From an uncultured Lachnospiraceae bacterium (lineage in GTDB: Bacteria; Bacillota; Clostridia; Lachnospirales; Lachnospiraceae), in the NCBI GenBank assembly GCA_947625755.1, contig CANQPJ010000016.1, positions 1 to 47,090 on the forward strand: a stretch of 47,090 nucleotides of DNA, written 5' to 3'. The stretch's first letter is position 1; each line of letters starts with the position of its first letter. The notes below the pieces were generated by a model. It was not told the DNA's origin and ran no database searches. It was given only the letters and a program-made list of their open reading frames with translations. Made by a program: the position numbers and the translations under genes. This document shows positions 26,187 to 34,163 of this stretch, in pieces.

Positions 26187-26783
26187 ATGAAGATTTTATT
26201 TGTGTCAGATAAAGAATCTCCATACTATTGGGATTATTATTCTCCTGAAAAATTTGAAGATATTGATTTAATTATTTCCTGTGGGGATCTTGCGCCTCAA
26301 TATCTATCTTTTTTAGTAACGTTATCCCGGGTTCCGGTATTATATGTCCACGGTAATCATGATGAATGTTATATATCATCACCGCCGGACGGCTGTATAT
26401 GTATTGATGATGATTTAATTGTGTATAACGGTATCCGTATTATGGGGCTGGGCGGCTCAATGCGGTATCGTCCCGGATATTTTCAATATTCAGAAAAGCA
26501 AATGCGAAAAAGATACCACCGCTTACGCCGCAAAATATTTTTAAAAAAAGGTGTGGATATTCTTGTTGCCCATTCTCCTGCGCGTGGTATTAACGATGGT
26601 AACGACCTGCCTCATCAGGGGTTTGACGTGTTTCGTGATATTATGAAAAAACATAAACCAAAATATTTTGTCCATGGACATATCCACAAATCCTATGGCC
26701 GCGGATTTAAAAGATATGACACTTTTGGCGAAACCACGATTATTAACTCCTGCGAACGCTGTATTGTAGAATATGAAAAATAA
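26187..26783 (+). CDS. Metallophosphoesterase family protein
   Basis: Calcineurin-like phosphoesterase fold (198 aa from the chosen start). Metal-site motifs are CGDLA (D34), GNHDE (N57, H58), LVAHSPARG and a C-terminal GHIH. The first motif, normally D-x-H, reads SDKE here, so one metal ligand is replaced. MKILFVSDKE is the natural N-terminus, with AAAGGA about 9 nt upstream of 26187. The reading from 26058 overlaps the upstream gene by 116 bp and is an artefact. Substrate unknown; coupled to the ParB/BMP gene by 13-bp spacing and ended by the terminator at 26807-26854. Confidence 0.85.
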   Translation: MKILFVSDKESPYYWDYYSPEKFEDIDLIISCGDLAPQYLSFLVTLSRVPVLYVHGNHDECYISSPPDGCICIDDDLIVYNGIRIMGLGGSMRYRPGYFQYSEKQMRKRYHRLRRKIFLKKGVDILVAHSPARGINDGNDLPHQGFDVFRDIMKKHKPKYFVHGHIHKSYGRGFKRYDTFGETTIINSCERCIVEYEK

Positions 26784-26806
26784 ATTGAAACATATAACAA
26801 AAAGAA

Positions 26807-26854
26807 AAAGCGCTGCATCAGGCAAAATATATTAACTGCCTGATACAACGCTTT
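26807..26854. terminator. Bidirectional intrinsic terminator
   Basis: AAAGCGCTGCATCAGGCA and TGCCTGATACAACGCTTT form a long stem with two small mismatches around a 12-nt loop. A-rich and T-rich flanks serve the converging genes on either side. Confidence 0.85.
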
Positions 26855-26857
26855 ATA

Positions 26858-27961
26858 TTATTTTACTGTAATCCACATTGCCGGTCGTATGTGAATATTG
26901 GCATTGCTGACTTCATATCCATAGTCCATAATTACACCGTAAGATACATACTGTGCTGTGTTCTGACTATTGCCCGGACTAATTAACCACCAGTCTCTTG
27001 AGAAATTATCCAGAATCTGTTTATATTCTTTTGCCTGCTTTGCATTGAGTAAAAATATTTTATCTGTTGTCTCTCTCCCGCCTTTTGTATTATATTTTTT
27101 ATTATCCGGAACCTTTATCTTGGTATCAAGGATTCTATCACTCATTTTTTTATAGAATGTTTCTTCTATAAAATCAGAGTTTAAATATTCCCTTAACGAA
27201 CAGTCTGCCCATGTTATCTTTTTACTCTGATTGTGATAAGCGTACCCATTGATTGGCTCTGATTTGACCAGAAATACCTTGTCCCCCTCTTTTTCCACAA
27301 TCAGCCACTTATACTCGCCATACAATACGCTCGTGCCGGTTTCTGACTGTCTTATATTATCTAATTCCAATTCTGTCAGCTGGTCCTTACTGTCTTTATA
27401 ATCATCCAGTTCTCTTAATATATCTTTTGCTTTTGTGTATTCATTATTTTCTTTACACTGTAACCCATACTCATAATAACTCTTTGTGCTTCGGCTTTTG
27501 CTGTCCTTATAATCTTTTAAATTATGAAACATTTTATATGATTTTTCATAGTTCTCTTTTTTCTCATAGTAATCAGCTCTCGCATAACGCCCAGCCTCTG
27601 ATTTCAGATAAACTACCCCGCCAATTCCGGCAAGAATAACAATAAGAATCAATACAAATATAATTTTCCCAAGGAATCTGCTGCCCTTCTTCTCTTCCGT
27701 ATCAGGCTTTATCTCCATCGCTTTTGCATCCTGTTCTTTTGCCAGTTCTCTATGCTTTTTCGCAGCATTCTTTGCTTGCTCACAAAGAATCTCTGCATCC
27801 TGATACTCACCTAACTCTTCATAGATTTTCGCTATTCCCTCATAAATTTCTGCTTTATCTTTCTCCCTGATAAGGCAGGAAATCGCATTTGTTAAATCTT
27901 TTGCGTATAAATACTTTTCTTCGTCAGTTTTTACCTCGGTCTTTTCTTTCTTATTTTTCAT
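26858..27961 (-). CDS. Membrane protein with TPR-like repeats and a DUF6273 domain
   Basis: About 367 aa. The cytosolic N-terminal ~80 residues are helical and TPR-like (AEIYEGIAKIYEELGEYQDAEILCEQA). One membrane helix lies at about 96-118 (KIIFVLILIVILAGIGGVVYL). Outside follow two more tandem repeats of the form YYEKKENYEKSYKMFHNLKDYKDS. The final ~165 residues form a DUF6273 domain (YGEYKWLIVEKEGDKVFLV, WADCSLREYLNSDF, RDWWLISPGN, IRPAMWI), common in Clostridia and of unknown function. Start chosen at 27961 because GGAGG is 5 nt upstream; the 27997 reading has no ribosome site. Monocistronic. Confidence 0.8.
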   Translation of the reverse strand: MKNKKEKTEVKTDEEKYLYAKDLTNAISCLIREKDKAEIYEGIAKIYEELGEYQDAEILCEQAKNAAKKHRELAKEQDAKAMEIKPDTEEKKGSRFLGKIIFVLILIVILAGIGGVVYLKSEAGRYARADYYEKKENYEKSYKMFHNLKDYKDSKSRSTKSYYEYGLQCKENNEYTKAKDILRELDDYKDSKDQLTELELDNIRQSETGTSVLYGEYKWLIVEKEGDKVFLVKSEPINGYAYHNQSKKITWADCSLREYLNSDFIEETFYKKMSDRILDTKIKVPDNKKYNTKGGRETTDKIFLLNAKQAKEYKQILDNFSRDWWLISPGNSQNTAQYVSYGVIMDYGYEVSNANIHIRPAMWITVK

Positions 27962-28022
27962 AAGCACCTCCATTACCTGTACATTTTCATTATACACAGT
28001 TGGATATTTTTTTCATCATGTT

Positions 28023-29123
28023 TTATAATTCTTTTTCTACGCACTCTAATGCAGCCTCTATTACTTTATCCATGTCATAATATTTATAATTTCCCAGTCT
28101 TCCACCAAAAATTACATTTTCCTCTTTATCTGCCAACGCCCTATATTGCTCAAACAGACTGCCATTCTTTTCATCATTGATTGGATAATAAGGCTCTATG
28201 CCCGGTTTCCATTCTGAAGAATACTCTTTTGAGATAACTGTTTTAGGTTGTGTTCCAAACTCAAAGTGCTTATGTTCAATAATTCGTGTATATGGCACTT
28301 CGCGGTCTGTATAATTCACAACGGCATTTCCCTGATAGTTTTCTTCATCTAATATTTCTGTCTCAAATCTTACCGTTCTATATTCCAAATGCCCCAGCTT
28401 AAAATCAAAATATTCATCAATCATTCCTGTATAAACTGTCTTTGCCGCAACATCCGGATTATCCTGAATAAAGCGGAAGTAATCTGTATTTAGTTTCACA
28501 TCACAGCCTTCCAGCATTTTTTCAACTATCGCTGTATATCCTCCGATTGGAATTCCCTGATACCTGTCATTAAAATAATTATTATCATAAATAAATCTCA
28601 AAGGTAATCTCTTAATGATAAACGATGGAAGTTCTGTACAGTCTCTTCCCCACTGCTTTTCTGTATATCCTTTAATTAACTTTTCATAAATATCCGTTCC
28701 CACAAGCGACAGTGCCTGCTCCTCCAGATTTTTCGGCTCTCCGATGTTCAGGCTTGCCTTTTGTTTCTCAATAATTTCTTTTGCTTCCTTTGGTGTCTTA
28801 ATATTCCACATCTTACTGAATGTATTCATATTAAATGGCAGATTATATAATTCATCCTTATATGATGCAACCGGTGAATTAATATAATTATTAAATTCTG
28901 CAAACTGATTTACATAGTTCCAAACTTCTTTATTACTTGTATGGAAAATATGCGCGCCGTATTTATGAACATTGATTCCTTCTATATTTTCACAATAAAT
29001 ATTTCCCGCGATATGGTCTCTCTTATCGATAACCAGACAGCTCTTTCCTCTTTTATTTGCCTCATATGCAAACACTGCTCCAAAGAGACCTGCTCCTACA
29101 ATTAAATAATCATATTTCTTCAT
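28023..29123 (-). CDS. glf: UDP-galactopyranose mutase
   Basis: FAD enzyme that converts UDP-galactopyranose to UDP-galactofuranose, the donor for galactofuranose in surface glycans. The 366-residue length is normal. It has VGAGLFGAVFAYEA (FAD site, about 8-21), KYGAHIFHTSNKEVW, GYTEKQWGRDC and the C-terminal GGRLGNYKYYDMDKVI. It is transcribed alone, about 11 kb from the nearest wall-polymer enzyme. A galactofuranose residue in the same or another surface polymer is likely. Its leader holds a terminator-like hairpin. GGAGG lies 8 nt before ATG. Confidence 0.97.
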   Translation of the reverse strand: MKKYDYLIVGAGLFGAVFAYEANKRGKSCLVIDKRDHIAGNIYCENIEGINVHKYGAHIFHTSNKEVWNYVNQFAEFNNYINSPVASYKDELYNLPFNMNTFSKMWNIKTPKEAKEIIEKQKASLNIGEPKNLEEQALSLVGTDIYEKLIKGYTEKQWGRDCTELPSFIIKRLPLRFIYDNNYFNDRYQGIPIGGYTAIVEKMLEGCDVKLNTDYFRFIQDNPDVAAKTVYTGMIDEYFDFKLGHLEYRTVRFETEILDEENYQGNAVVNYTDREVPYTRIIEHKHFEFGTQPKTVISKEYSSEWKPGIEPYYPINDEKNGSLFEQYRALADKEENVIFGGRLGNYKYYDMDKVIEAALECVEKEL

Positions 29124-29140
29124 CTTAATTCCTCCACATT

Positions 29141-29175
29141 AAAAAAATGGGGACAATAATTAAAACTACTGCCCC
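29141..29175 (-). terminator. Terminator-like hairpin inside the glf leader
   Basis: Minus strand GGGGCAGTAGT pairs with ATTATTG-T-CCCC (one bulge) and is followed by ATTTTTTT. It lies after the glf promoter and before its ribosome site, so it would stop transcription before glf unless the fold is prevented. Confidence 0.6.
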
Positions 29176-29232
29176 TTTATTATTTTTCACTCTCCGTTAT
29201 ATAGCAAAATATTTTGTATTTTTCAACTCCAT

Positions 29233-29261
29233 ATTTTATCATATATATACTTTTTTGACAA
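29233..29261 (-). promoter_or_regulatory. Predicted promoter of glf
   Basis: Minus strand TTGTCA (29261-29256), 17-nt spacer ending TGA, TAAAAT (29238-29233), with an extended -10. The leader is about 105 nt. Confidence 0.7.
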
Positions 29262-29407
29262 ATTTTATGTGTTTAATAACCGCTTTTGTAAAATACAAAT
29301 ATATTTTATTGTAATCCTGTATATTTTGCAAGTTACTTATTATACTCATTGCTATATTGTTTTGAACTCTAATTTTTACTTTTTATTTTCTTTCATGCGT
29401 TTTTGAT

Positions 29408-30037
29408 TCACAGCTCTACTATCTCCTTACAATATGAAAGTGCAGTATCATCATGAGACACCATAATAACGGTTTTTCCCTCTTCATTAAGTTTTGTTAG
29501 CAATCTCATAACTATCTCTGAATTTTTTTCATCAAGACTTCCTGTTGGCTCATCTGCAAATACAATGCGGCAATTCTTAAGCATCAATCTTGCAATTGCA
29601 ATTCTCTGCTGCTCTCCACCGGAACATGTATATATTTTTTTGTTTAAGAAATTCTCATGAAAACCAACTTCTTTCAAAGCCTCCCTCATAAGATTTTTCT
29701 CGTTTTCTTTATCTTTCTTGTTCAAAGCAATCTTAAGGTTTTCATAAACATTCAAATCATCAATAAGTGCATAATTTTGAAAAAGATAACCTATGGTATT
29801 TTTTAACATGATTTTTCTTTTCTTTTTATCACCATAGGATACATCTTCTCCAAAAATTGAAAGCGTACCTTCAAAACTTTCTAATAAGCCCATGATATTT
29901 AATAGTGTTGTTTTTCCTTTTCCACTCTCCCCTTTTATTCCAAGGAATGTTCCCTCTTCTATTTTCAAATTAAAGTGATCAAGTATTACTTTCTCGTTAT
30001 ATTTCTTCATTATATTTTTCAATTCAATTGCATACAT
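29408..30037 (-). CDS. ABC transporter ATPase, bacteriocin-export/MacB-like type
   Basis: ATP-binding subunit (209 aa) of the MacB/LolD-like group. It has Walker A GESGKGKTTL (about 35-44), signature CSGGEQQRIAIARL, Walker B RIVFADEPTGSLD and switch MVSHDD. It is co-transcribed with the large permease (4-bp spacing). Context with AgrD/AgrB and a secreted protease suggests export, processing support or self-protection linked to the peptide-controlled product. Similar ATPases accompany lactococcin-972-type bacteriocins, but no such precursor was found here. Last gene of the agr-effector unit. Confidence 0.9.
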   Translation of the reverse strand: MYAIELKNIMKKYNEKVILDHFNLKIEEGTFLGIKGESGKGKTTLLNIMGLLESFEGTLSIFGEDVSYGDKKKRKIMLKNTIGYLFQNYALIDDLNVYENLKIALNKKDKENEKNLMREALKEVGFHENFLNKKIYTCSGGEQQRIAIARLMLKNCRIVFADEPTGSLDEKNSEIVMRLLTKLNEEGKTVIMVSHDDTALSYCKEIVEL

Positions 30038-30041
30038 TTTT

Positions 30042-31904
30042 TTACCGTCCCTTAATTACTGTTCCAATATTTTTAAATGATTTTTGTTTCAATAATAAAT
30101 AAAACATTATCGTTTCAGGTAATACTAAAAAGATAAATATTCTATTTACCACCAGCGATGCTATTACAACAATTGTTGCATTATATATTAGAAATGAACT
30201 GATGTCTTCCATAGCATTTTTTCCAAAAAGATTAAGTACAGCCATTTTCTTTTTCTTAAATTCATAATAAACAGAATATAACGTAATATCTACCAACAAA
30301 TATGTTAAAAGAATAATAAATGTGTACATTACACTTTCAAACAAATCCGTCTGATAATTGGATATAAATACAAGTATTTCTGTTCTTAACGGCTCAAGTT
30401 CTATGTCAGACCTTTCATAGCCCATCTCTTTCAACTTATTTTCCAGTTTTTTTGCCACAGTTTCAGTCATTAAAACTTCACCATAACCTAAACTTGGCGT
30501 TTTTTTCAAATCAGTAACCAATACAACGGAATTATATGAATATTTACCCGGAACACTAAAATCAACAAGCCATTGCTCATCGGCAATACATACTGCTTCA
30601 ACTTCTTCTAATCCCTCATAATCAATTATTTCCTGTCTTTTTGCCCATAAGTTTTCAGGAACTAGAATATACGATTTTTCACTATCCAAGTCCGGTTTTT
30701 TTCCATCTTTATCTTTAATCCCAAGAATCGGTAACATATTTTGAGATATAATGAGCATATTACTTTCAATACTATCCATATCATCATAAATAACTTTTTT
30801 TTCATATTTTTCAAGTTTTAAATCTGATGAAGCATAGTTATATATTTGAGAATCATCGAATTTGTTCATAAAGAGTTCTACTTCTTTTCTTTCCTTCTCT
30901 GAAAGAGAAATGTGCTCTGTAAGCATGTACCAATTATATGCATTGATTTCGTTTGCTCTTTTTATTCCATCATTTAGTCTGATTGTATTATCAATTAATT
31001 TGGTCGCTATTACAAACACAACTACTACCAATCCAACCTTAAAAACCATTAATAGTATATATATTAGCTTATTATTTTTTTTATTTTTTATAGAATGAAT
31101 GAAATCTGCATTTTTAATAAAAATAACAGCTATTACTGCAACGCATATATATACAATATTTAGAGACAAGAATAACAACAATATCATAAATAAATATTGA
31201 GTTAGTTGCTTTATATCCCTTATGATTATGTATATAGAAAATGCAGCTGCAAGACTTAAAAAGCCATATGCTGTATTAATTAATAGGCTCTTAAATAATC
31301 GAAGAGAAATTCGGGATTCTGACCAACCATTCAATTTTAATATTCCAATTTCTTTTGACCTTGAAATGTAATATATTACTATACAAAAAAGAGAGAGACA
31401 AAAAATCGAAACAAAGAAACCGATATTTAATGAACTAAATAGCATTCCCACATTAAACCTGATAGGTTCTTTATATGCTATATATGAATTTATACCCGCT
31501 TCTGCTAACTTGTTCTGGAATGTTGAAATCTTATTAGCATCATCCTCTTGTACCATAAAATATCTTACGGTTCTATCTTTAAGTGATTTCCCTGTAACTA
31601 TCTCAATATGCTGATTTGGAAATAAGCTCTTTTGAACTCCATCAACCAAGTCATTTGAAGGATTCAGCACCTCAATTTCGCAATCTATATTTCCAAATGC
31701 ATAATTATTAATTGTTCTTATTTGGACTGACACGTCACTTTCCTTGGCGTATTTTTCAAGAATCTCCAAATTGATTTTCTTATCTAACGAAAAATCAGCC
31801 GCTCTAGACTCACTAATATATCCAGATTTATCAGCTATTAATAACATAAGATAAATAGAAAAAATGGCAGTCAAAATTCCTATTAACGTGAAAATTTTTT
31901 TCAT
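30042..31904 (-). CDS. ABC permease, bacteriocin-associated integral membrane protein (DUF1430-like)
   Basis: Large membrane protein (about 620 aa) resembling the bacteriocin-associated family with DUF1430. A signal-like first helix is at 4-24, then a ~130-residue outer domain. Three or four helices lie at about 155-290, a second outer domain at about 320-515, and two or three helices at the end (FIILLTYLLVDITLYSVYYEF, FLIYNATIVVIASLVV). This outer-domain/helix layout is MacB/FtsX-like and fits mechanotransmission rather than classic pumping. Start at 31904 has GGAGG 11 nt upstream. The ATG at 31922 overlaps that site. A 10-bp perfect hairpin lies just upstream. Pairs with the ATPase 4 bp downstream. 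Confidence 0.82.
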   Translation of the reverse strand: MKKIFTLIGILTAIFSIYLMLLIADKSGYISESRAADFSLDKKINLEILEKYAKESDVSVQIRTINNYAFGNIDCEIEVLNPSNDLVDGVQKSLFPNQHIEIVTGKSLKDRTVRYFMVQEDDANKISTFQNKLAEAGINSYIAYKEPIRFNVGMLFSSLNIGFFVSIFCLSLFCIVIYYISRSKEIGILKLNGWSESRISLRLFKSLLINTAYGFLSLAAAFSIYIIIRDIKQLTQYLFMILLLFLSLNIVYICVAVIAVIFIKNADFIHSIKNKKNNKLIYILLMVFKVGLVVVVFVIATKLIDNTIRLNDGIKRANEINAYNWYMLTEHISLSEKERKEVELFMNKFDDSQIYNYASSDLKLEKYEKKVIYDDMDSIESNMLIISQNMLPILGIKDKDGKKPDLDSEKSYILVPENLWAKRQEIIDYEGLEEVEAVCIADEQWLVDFSVPGKYSYNSVVLVTDLKKTPSLGYGEVLMTETVAKKLENKLKEMGYERSDIELEPLRTEILVFISNYQTDLFESVMYTFIILLTYLLVDITLYSVYYEFKKKKMAVLNLFGKNAMEDISSFLIYNATIVVIASLVVNRIFIFLVLPETIMFYLLLKQKSFKNIGTVIKGR

Positions 31905-31929
31905 ATTAATTATTTCCTCCATTTTTTGT

Positions 31930-31979
31930 GAAAAGAGGGTACCCTCAAAATCATTAGACTTTTGGAAACCCCTCTTTTC
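31930..31979 (-). other. Strong hairpin before the DUF1430 permease gene
   Basis: GAAAAGAGGG and CCCTCTTTTC are a perfect 10-bp inverted repeat 30 nt apart, with a second inner CCAAAA/TTTTG pairing. On the minus strand it is followed by ACAAAAAATGG, not a T-run. It is therefore more likely a processing or stability element than a terminator. Confidence 0.55.
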
Positions 31980-32087
31980 TCTAAATTTTTATTTTTACTT
32001 CTCACACAGCCAGCATAATTTTTTTTAATGTTTAACAAATCTAACAACAAACTTTTAGTATTTTCACTTTTTCTTTTGGATAAACAA

Positions 32088-33233
32088 TTAGTAACTGATT
32101 TTAATAGCTTCACCTTTTTTTAAAATCGGAAATTTGATTTTTTTGCTTGTCTTTTTTCCATTTTCCTTTTGTGTTACAGTAAAATATCCGGATTTTCCCT
32201 TTAGGGTGCTGTTTTTTATCGTAATATTTGTATAAGAACTATCTATTACACATTTTTTTACCAACTTTCCTTTATACTTAAAACTTAATGTTGAATTCGC
32301 TGCTGTTTTTATGCCATATTTTATTCCTTTTCTGATTCTCTTTGCTGTGTCACATATTGGCTTTTCAGTGACATATTTTTCAACTTTTACTGTTTTATTT
32401 TTAGATATCTTTTCCTTTTTTGAGTTTAGTCCACTTATTTGAATATCCTTTGCTTTAGTATAATCAAACACTAATTTGAATTTATTTAATTCAACTTTTA
32501 CTGTTTTTTTCTTTCCATTATACTTTCCTGTAACATATTTACATCCTTTTGCTTTTCCAGTTATAAAAATTTTTTTTGAATCATATTTTACATGAACACT
32601 TTTTATTACCGGAACGTTCGCCAGAAAATATTCTGTTACAGTAATTGTTTCATCCCCTCCTACAGCATCATTATTAATTGCCGTTGAATATCTTTTTGTC
32701 ATACCTTTAATATCACATTTTTGAATGCTATAGTATCTATTTGCAGGATTCATAACTGATACACTGCCTTGATTATTATGCGCCAATCCCAATGCATGAC
32801 CTAATTCATGTTCAGCAACATTTATTATCTGCGCTTCCGTATAATCATACTTTTTGAATGCTGCTCTATTTAACATTATTTTGTTCTTTATAATATGTCC
32901 ATCTGAAGCTCTATACTGCGTATTACAATACCCTGCTATTTTTAAACCACTCTTTGAATCATCTTCATATGATGATACCGTAGTCTTTGATGAACTTTTT
33001 TTCGTCCATTTAAAACCACTATCGATCCATTTTTTTGTAGATTTAGACCAAATATTTTTATATTTTTTCGATGTTGAATTCACTTGGTAATTTGCCGTTT
33101 TTTTTGCATAACGCCAACCCTTCATAGGTGTTGTCGCCTTCGTGCTTCCGTATGCAGTCACACTACACATCATAATTGTAATCATTGATACTGATAAAAT
33201 TTTTTTCGCCTTATTTAATATCTTCTTTCTCAT
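32088..33233 (-). CDS. Secreted matrixin-type zinc metalloprotease
   Basis: Exported protease of about 381 aa. A signal peptide (MRKKILNKAKK then hydrophobic ILSVSMITIMMCSVTAYGS) is followed by a pro/N-terminal region. The catalytic zinc motif HELGHALGLAH (H142, E143, H146, H152) is followed by the methionine turn SVMNPAN, as in matrixins (M10). A lysine-rich C-terminal half (~170 aa) looks like one or two Ig-like beta domains (TVKVELNKFKLVFDY). Start at 33233 has GGGAGG 9 nt upstream. The reading from 33296 overlaps agrB. It lies between agrB (19 bp) and the ABC genes in the peptide-regulated unit, so its expression should follow quorum signalling. Substrate unknown. Confidence 0.88.
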   Translation of the reverse strand: MRKKILNKAKKILSVSMITIMMCSVTAYGSTKATTPMKGWRYAKKTANYQVNSTSKKYKNIWSKSTKKWIDSGFKWTKKSSSKTTVSSYEDDSKSGLKIAGYCNTQYRASDGHIIKNKIMLNRAAFKKYDYTEAQIINVAEHELGHALGLAHNNQGSVSVMNPANRYYSIQKCDIKGMTKRYSTAINNDAVGGDETITVTEYFLANVPVIKSVHVKYDSKKIFITGKAKGCKYVTGKYNGKKKTVKVELNKFKLVFDYTKAKDIQISGLNSKKEKISKNKTVKVEKYVTEKPICDTAKRIRKGIKYGIKTAANSTLSFKYKGKLVKKCVIDSSYTNITIKNSTLKGKSGYFTVTQKENGKKTSKKIKFPILKKGEAIKISY

Positions 33234-33252
33234 ATTAAAATCCTCCCTAGCA

Positions 33253-33849
33253 TTACTTTTCTTTAAGTACTTTCTTTTTAACCAATTTAATTTCAATAAG
33301 TCCCAGCACTAGCGAAACACATAGTACAATATCTGCCATAAATATGCATATGGATACTCCTTGACGTTTTGATACTAATGCAAAAACTGTCAAGAACGAT
33401 TCAATACTCCATACAACAATTGTCTTTTTTCTATATATTATCTTTTCAATTTCATCAAGTTCCTTTTTCACTGCTTCAACTGGTGAAAACGAAAGAATAA
33501 TTATACTCGAAACCATAAATAATCCCAAATAAATGAAAATATTAATCTGAATATACTTCATTACTGAAAGCACTACTGTGATTATTAATATTGTTAATAA
33601 ATAACACTTTAATGGCGTAGATGCATGATAACCTCCCGCATATTTTCTTAATAACATGAACGATAAAACAAATATAATTCCCTGCCATATCATTCCCATA
33701 ATTAACCCAATTACCAGAAGTGTCAACAAATCTAAAATACTTGTGAGTAGCTGCTCTAACCCATATTGATATATTTCATAATCTTCATCTTTAATTGCAT
33801 TTCTCGATAGCAACCTATTTGTAACTTTCTTCGAAATCTTTCTAACCAT
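33253..33849 (-). CDS. agrB: AgrB-like peptide processing/export membrane protease
   Basis: Integral membrane cysteine protease (198 aa, PF04647 family) that cuts and cyclises an AgrD peptide. The catalytic pair is in YAGGYHASTPLKCY: H75 and C82, the same 7-residue spacing as H77/C84 of S. aureus AgrB. About five or six hydrophobic segments follow (40-65, 78-98, 100-118, 145-180). Its ATG overlaps the stop of the agrD-like gene by one base (TAATG), so the two are translationally coupled. The order agrD then agrB is reversed relative to the S. aureus operon. Confidence 0.95.
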   Translation of the reverse strand: MVRKISKKVTNRLLSRNAIKDEDYEIYQYGLEQLLTSILDLLTLLVIGLIMGMIWQGIIFVLSFMLLRKYAGGYHASTPLKCYLLTILIITVVLSVMKYIQINIFIYLGLFMVSSIIILSFSPVEAVKKELDEIEKIIYRKKTIVVWSIESFLTVFALVSKRQGVSICIFMADIVLCVSLVLGLIEIKLVKKKVLKEK

Positions 33850-33992
33850 TAAAACTTTCTAAGTTTCTTTACGCTATTTGGAACTTTTGGCTGATGAAAA
33901 AACCAAGAACATGCAGAATTAACATTACTTTTTGCCGATGCTAAAGCTGCAGCTCCAATAATTTTATCAACTGTCTTTGCTTCTTTTTTCAT
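33849..33992 (-). CDS. agrD: AgrD-like cyclic autoinducer peptide precursor (47 aa)
   Basis: The gene is too short for normal gene calling, so I read it by hand. ATG at 33992 has AAAGGAGG 9 nt upstream, and the frame ends in TAA overlapping the agrB ATG. The peptide begins MKKEAKTVDKIIGAAALASA, an amphipathic leader rich in Ala. The core NSACSWFFHQPKVPNS follows, then a basic tail KKLRKF. Cys28 followed by four residues, then the H-Q-P-K-V-P block, matches clostridial AgrD proteins, where a P-x-x-P-containing tail is removed. The predicted signal is a thiolactone ring C28-F32 (CSWFF) with a short exocyclic tail. Ring size is inferred by analogy. Confidence 0.92.
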   Translation of the reverse strand: MKKEAKTVDKIIGAAALASAKSNVNSACSWFFHQPKVPNSVKKLRKF

Positions 33993-34063
33993 AAATTACT
34001 TCCTCCTTTCGCCAATTGTCTTCCAGCAAGAAAGAGAATAACATATTTGTTTCAATTTTTATC

Positions 34064-34093
34064 TCTGTTGTACAAAATCATAGTACTTTTGTA
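34064..34093 (-). promoter_or_regulatory. Predicted LytTR (AgrA-like) binding repeats before agrD
   Basis: Minus strand TACAAAAGT (34093-34085) and TACAACAGA (34072-34064) are 9-bp direct repeats starting exactly 21 bp apart (12-bp gap). This is the spacing known for AgrA/LytTR sites. A -10-like TATTCT follows with a poor -35, as expected for an activator-dependent promoter. Confidence 0.6.
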
Positions 34094-34113
34094 TAAAATT
34101 AAAGATATTAAGT

Positions 34114-34157
34114 AAAAAAATCCCTATCAGCTGAAATTTACTTCAACTAATAGGGAT
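34114..34157 (-). terminator. Intrinsic terminator after agrC
   Basis: Minus strand ATCCCTATTAGTTGAA pairs with TTCAGCTGATAGGGAT (two mismatches) and is followed by TTTTTT (34119-34114). It separates the regulator/kinase unit from the agrD unit, which therefore needs its own promoter. Confidence 0.85.
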
Positions 34158-34163
34158 GATTTT

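Noticed and set aside
29124-29407. Small peptide gene between the ABC ATPase and glf
   Set aside because: No frame with a ribosome site was seen; the region is explained by the glf promoter, hairpin and AT-rich DNA.
31910-32113. 67-codon frame starting at GTG between protease and permease genes, possible bacteriocin peptide
   Set aside because: No ribosome site, start lies inside the protease gene, it runs through the hairpin, and it lacks a leader or Gly-Gly type site. No bacteriocin precursor is supported.
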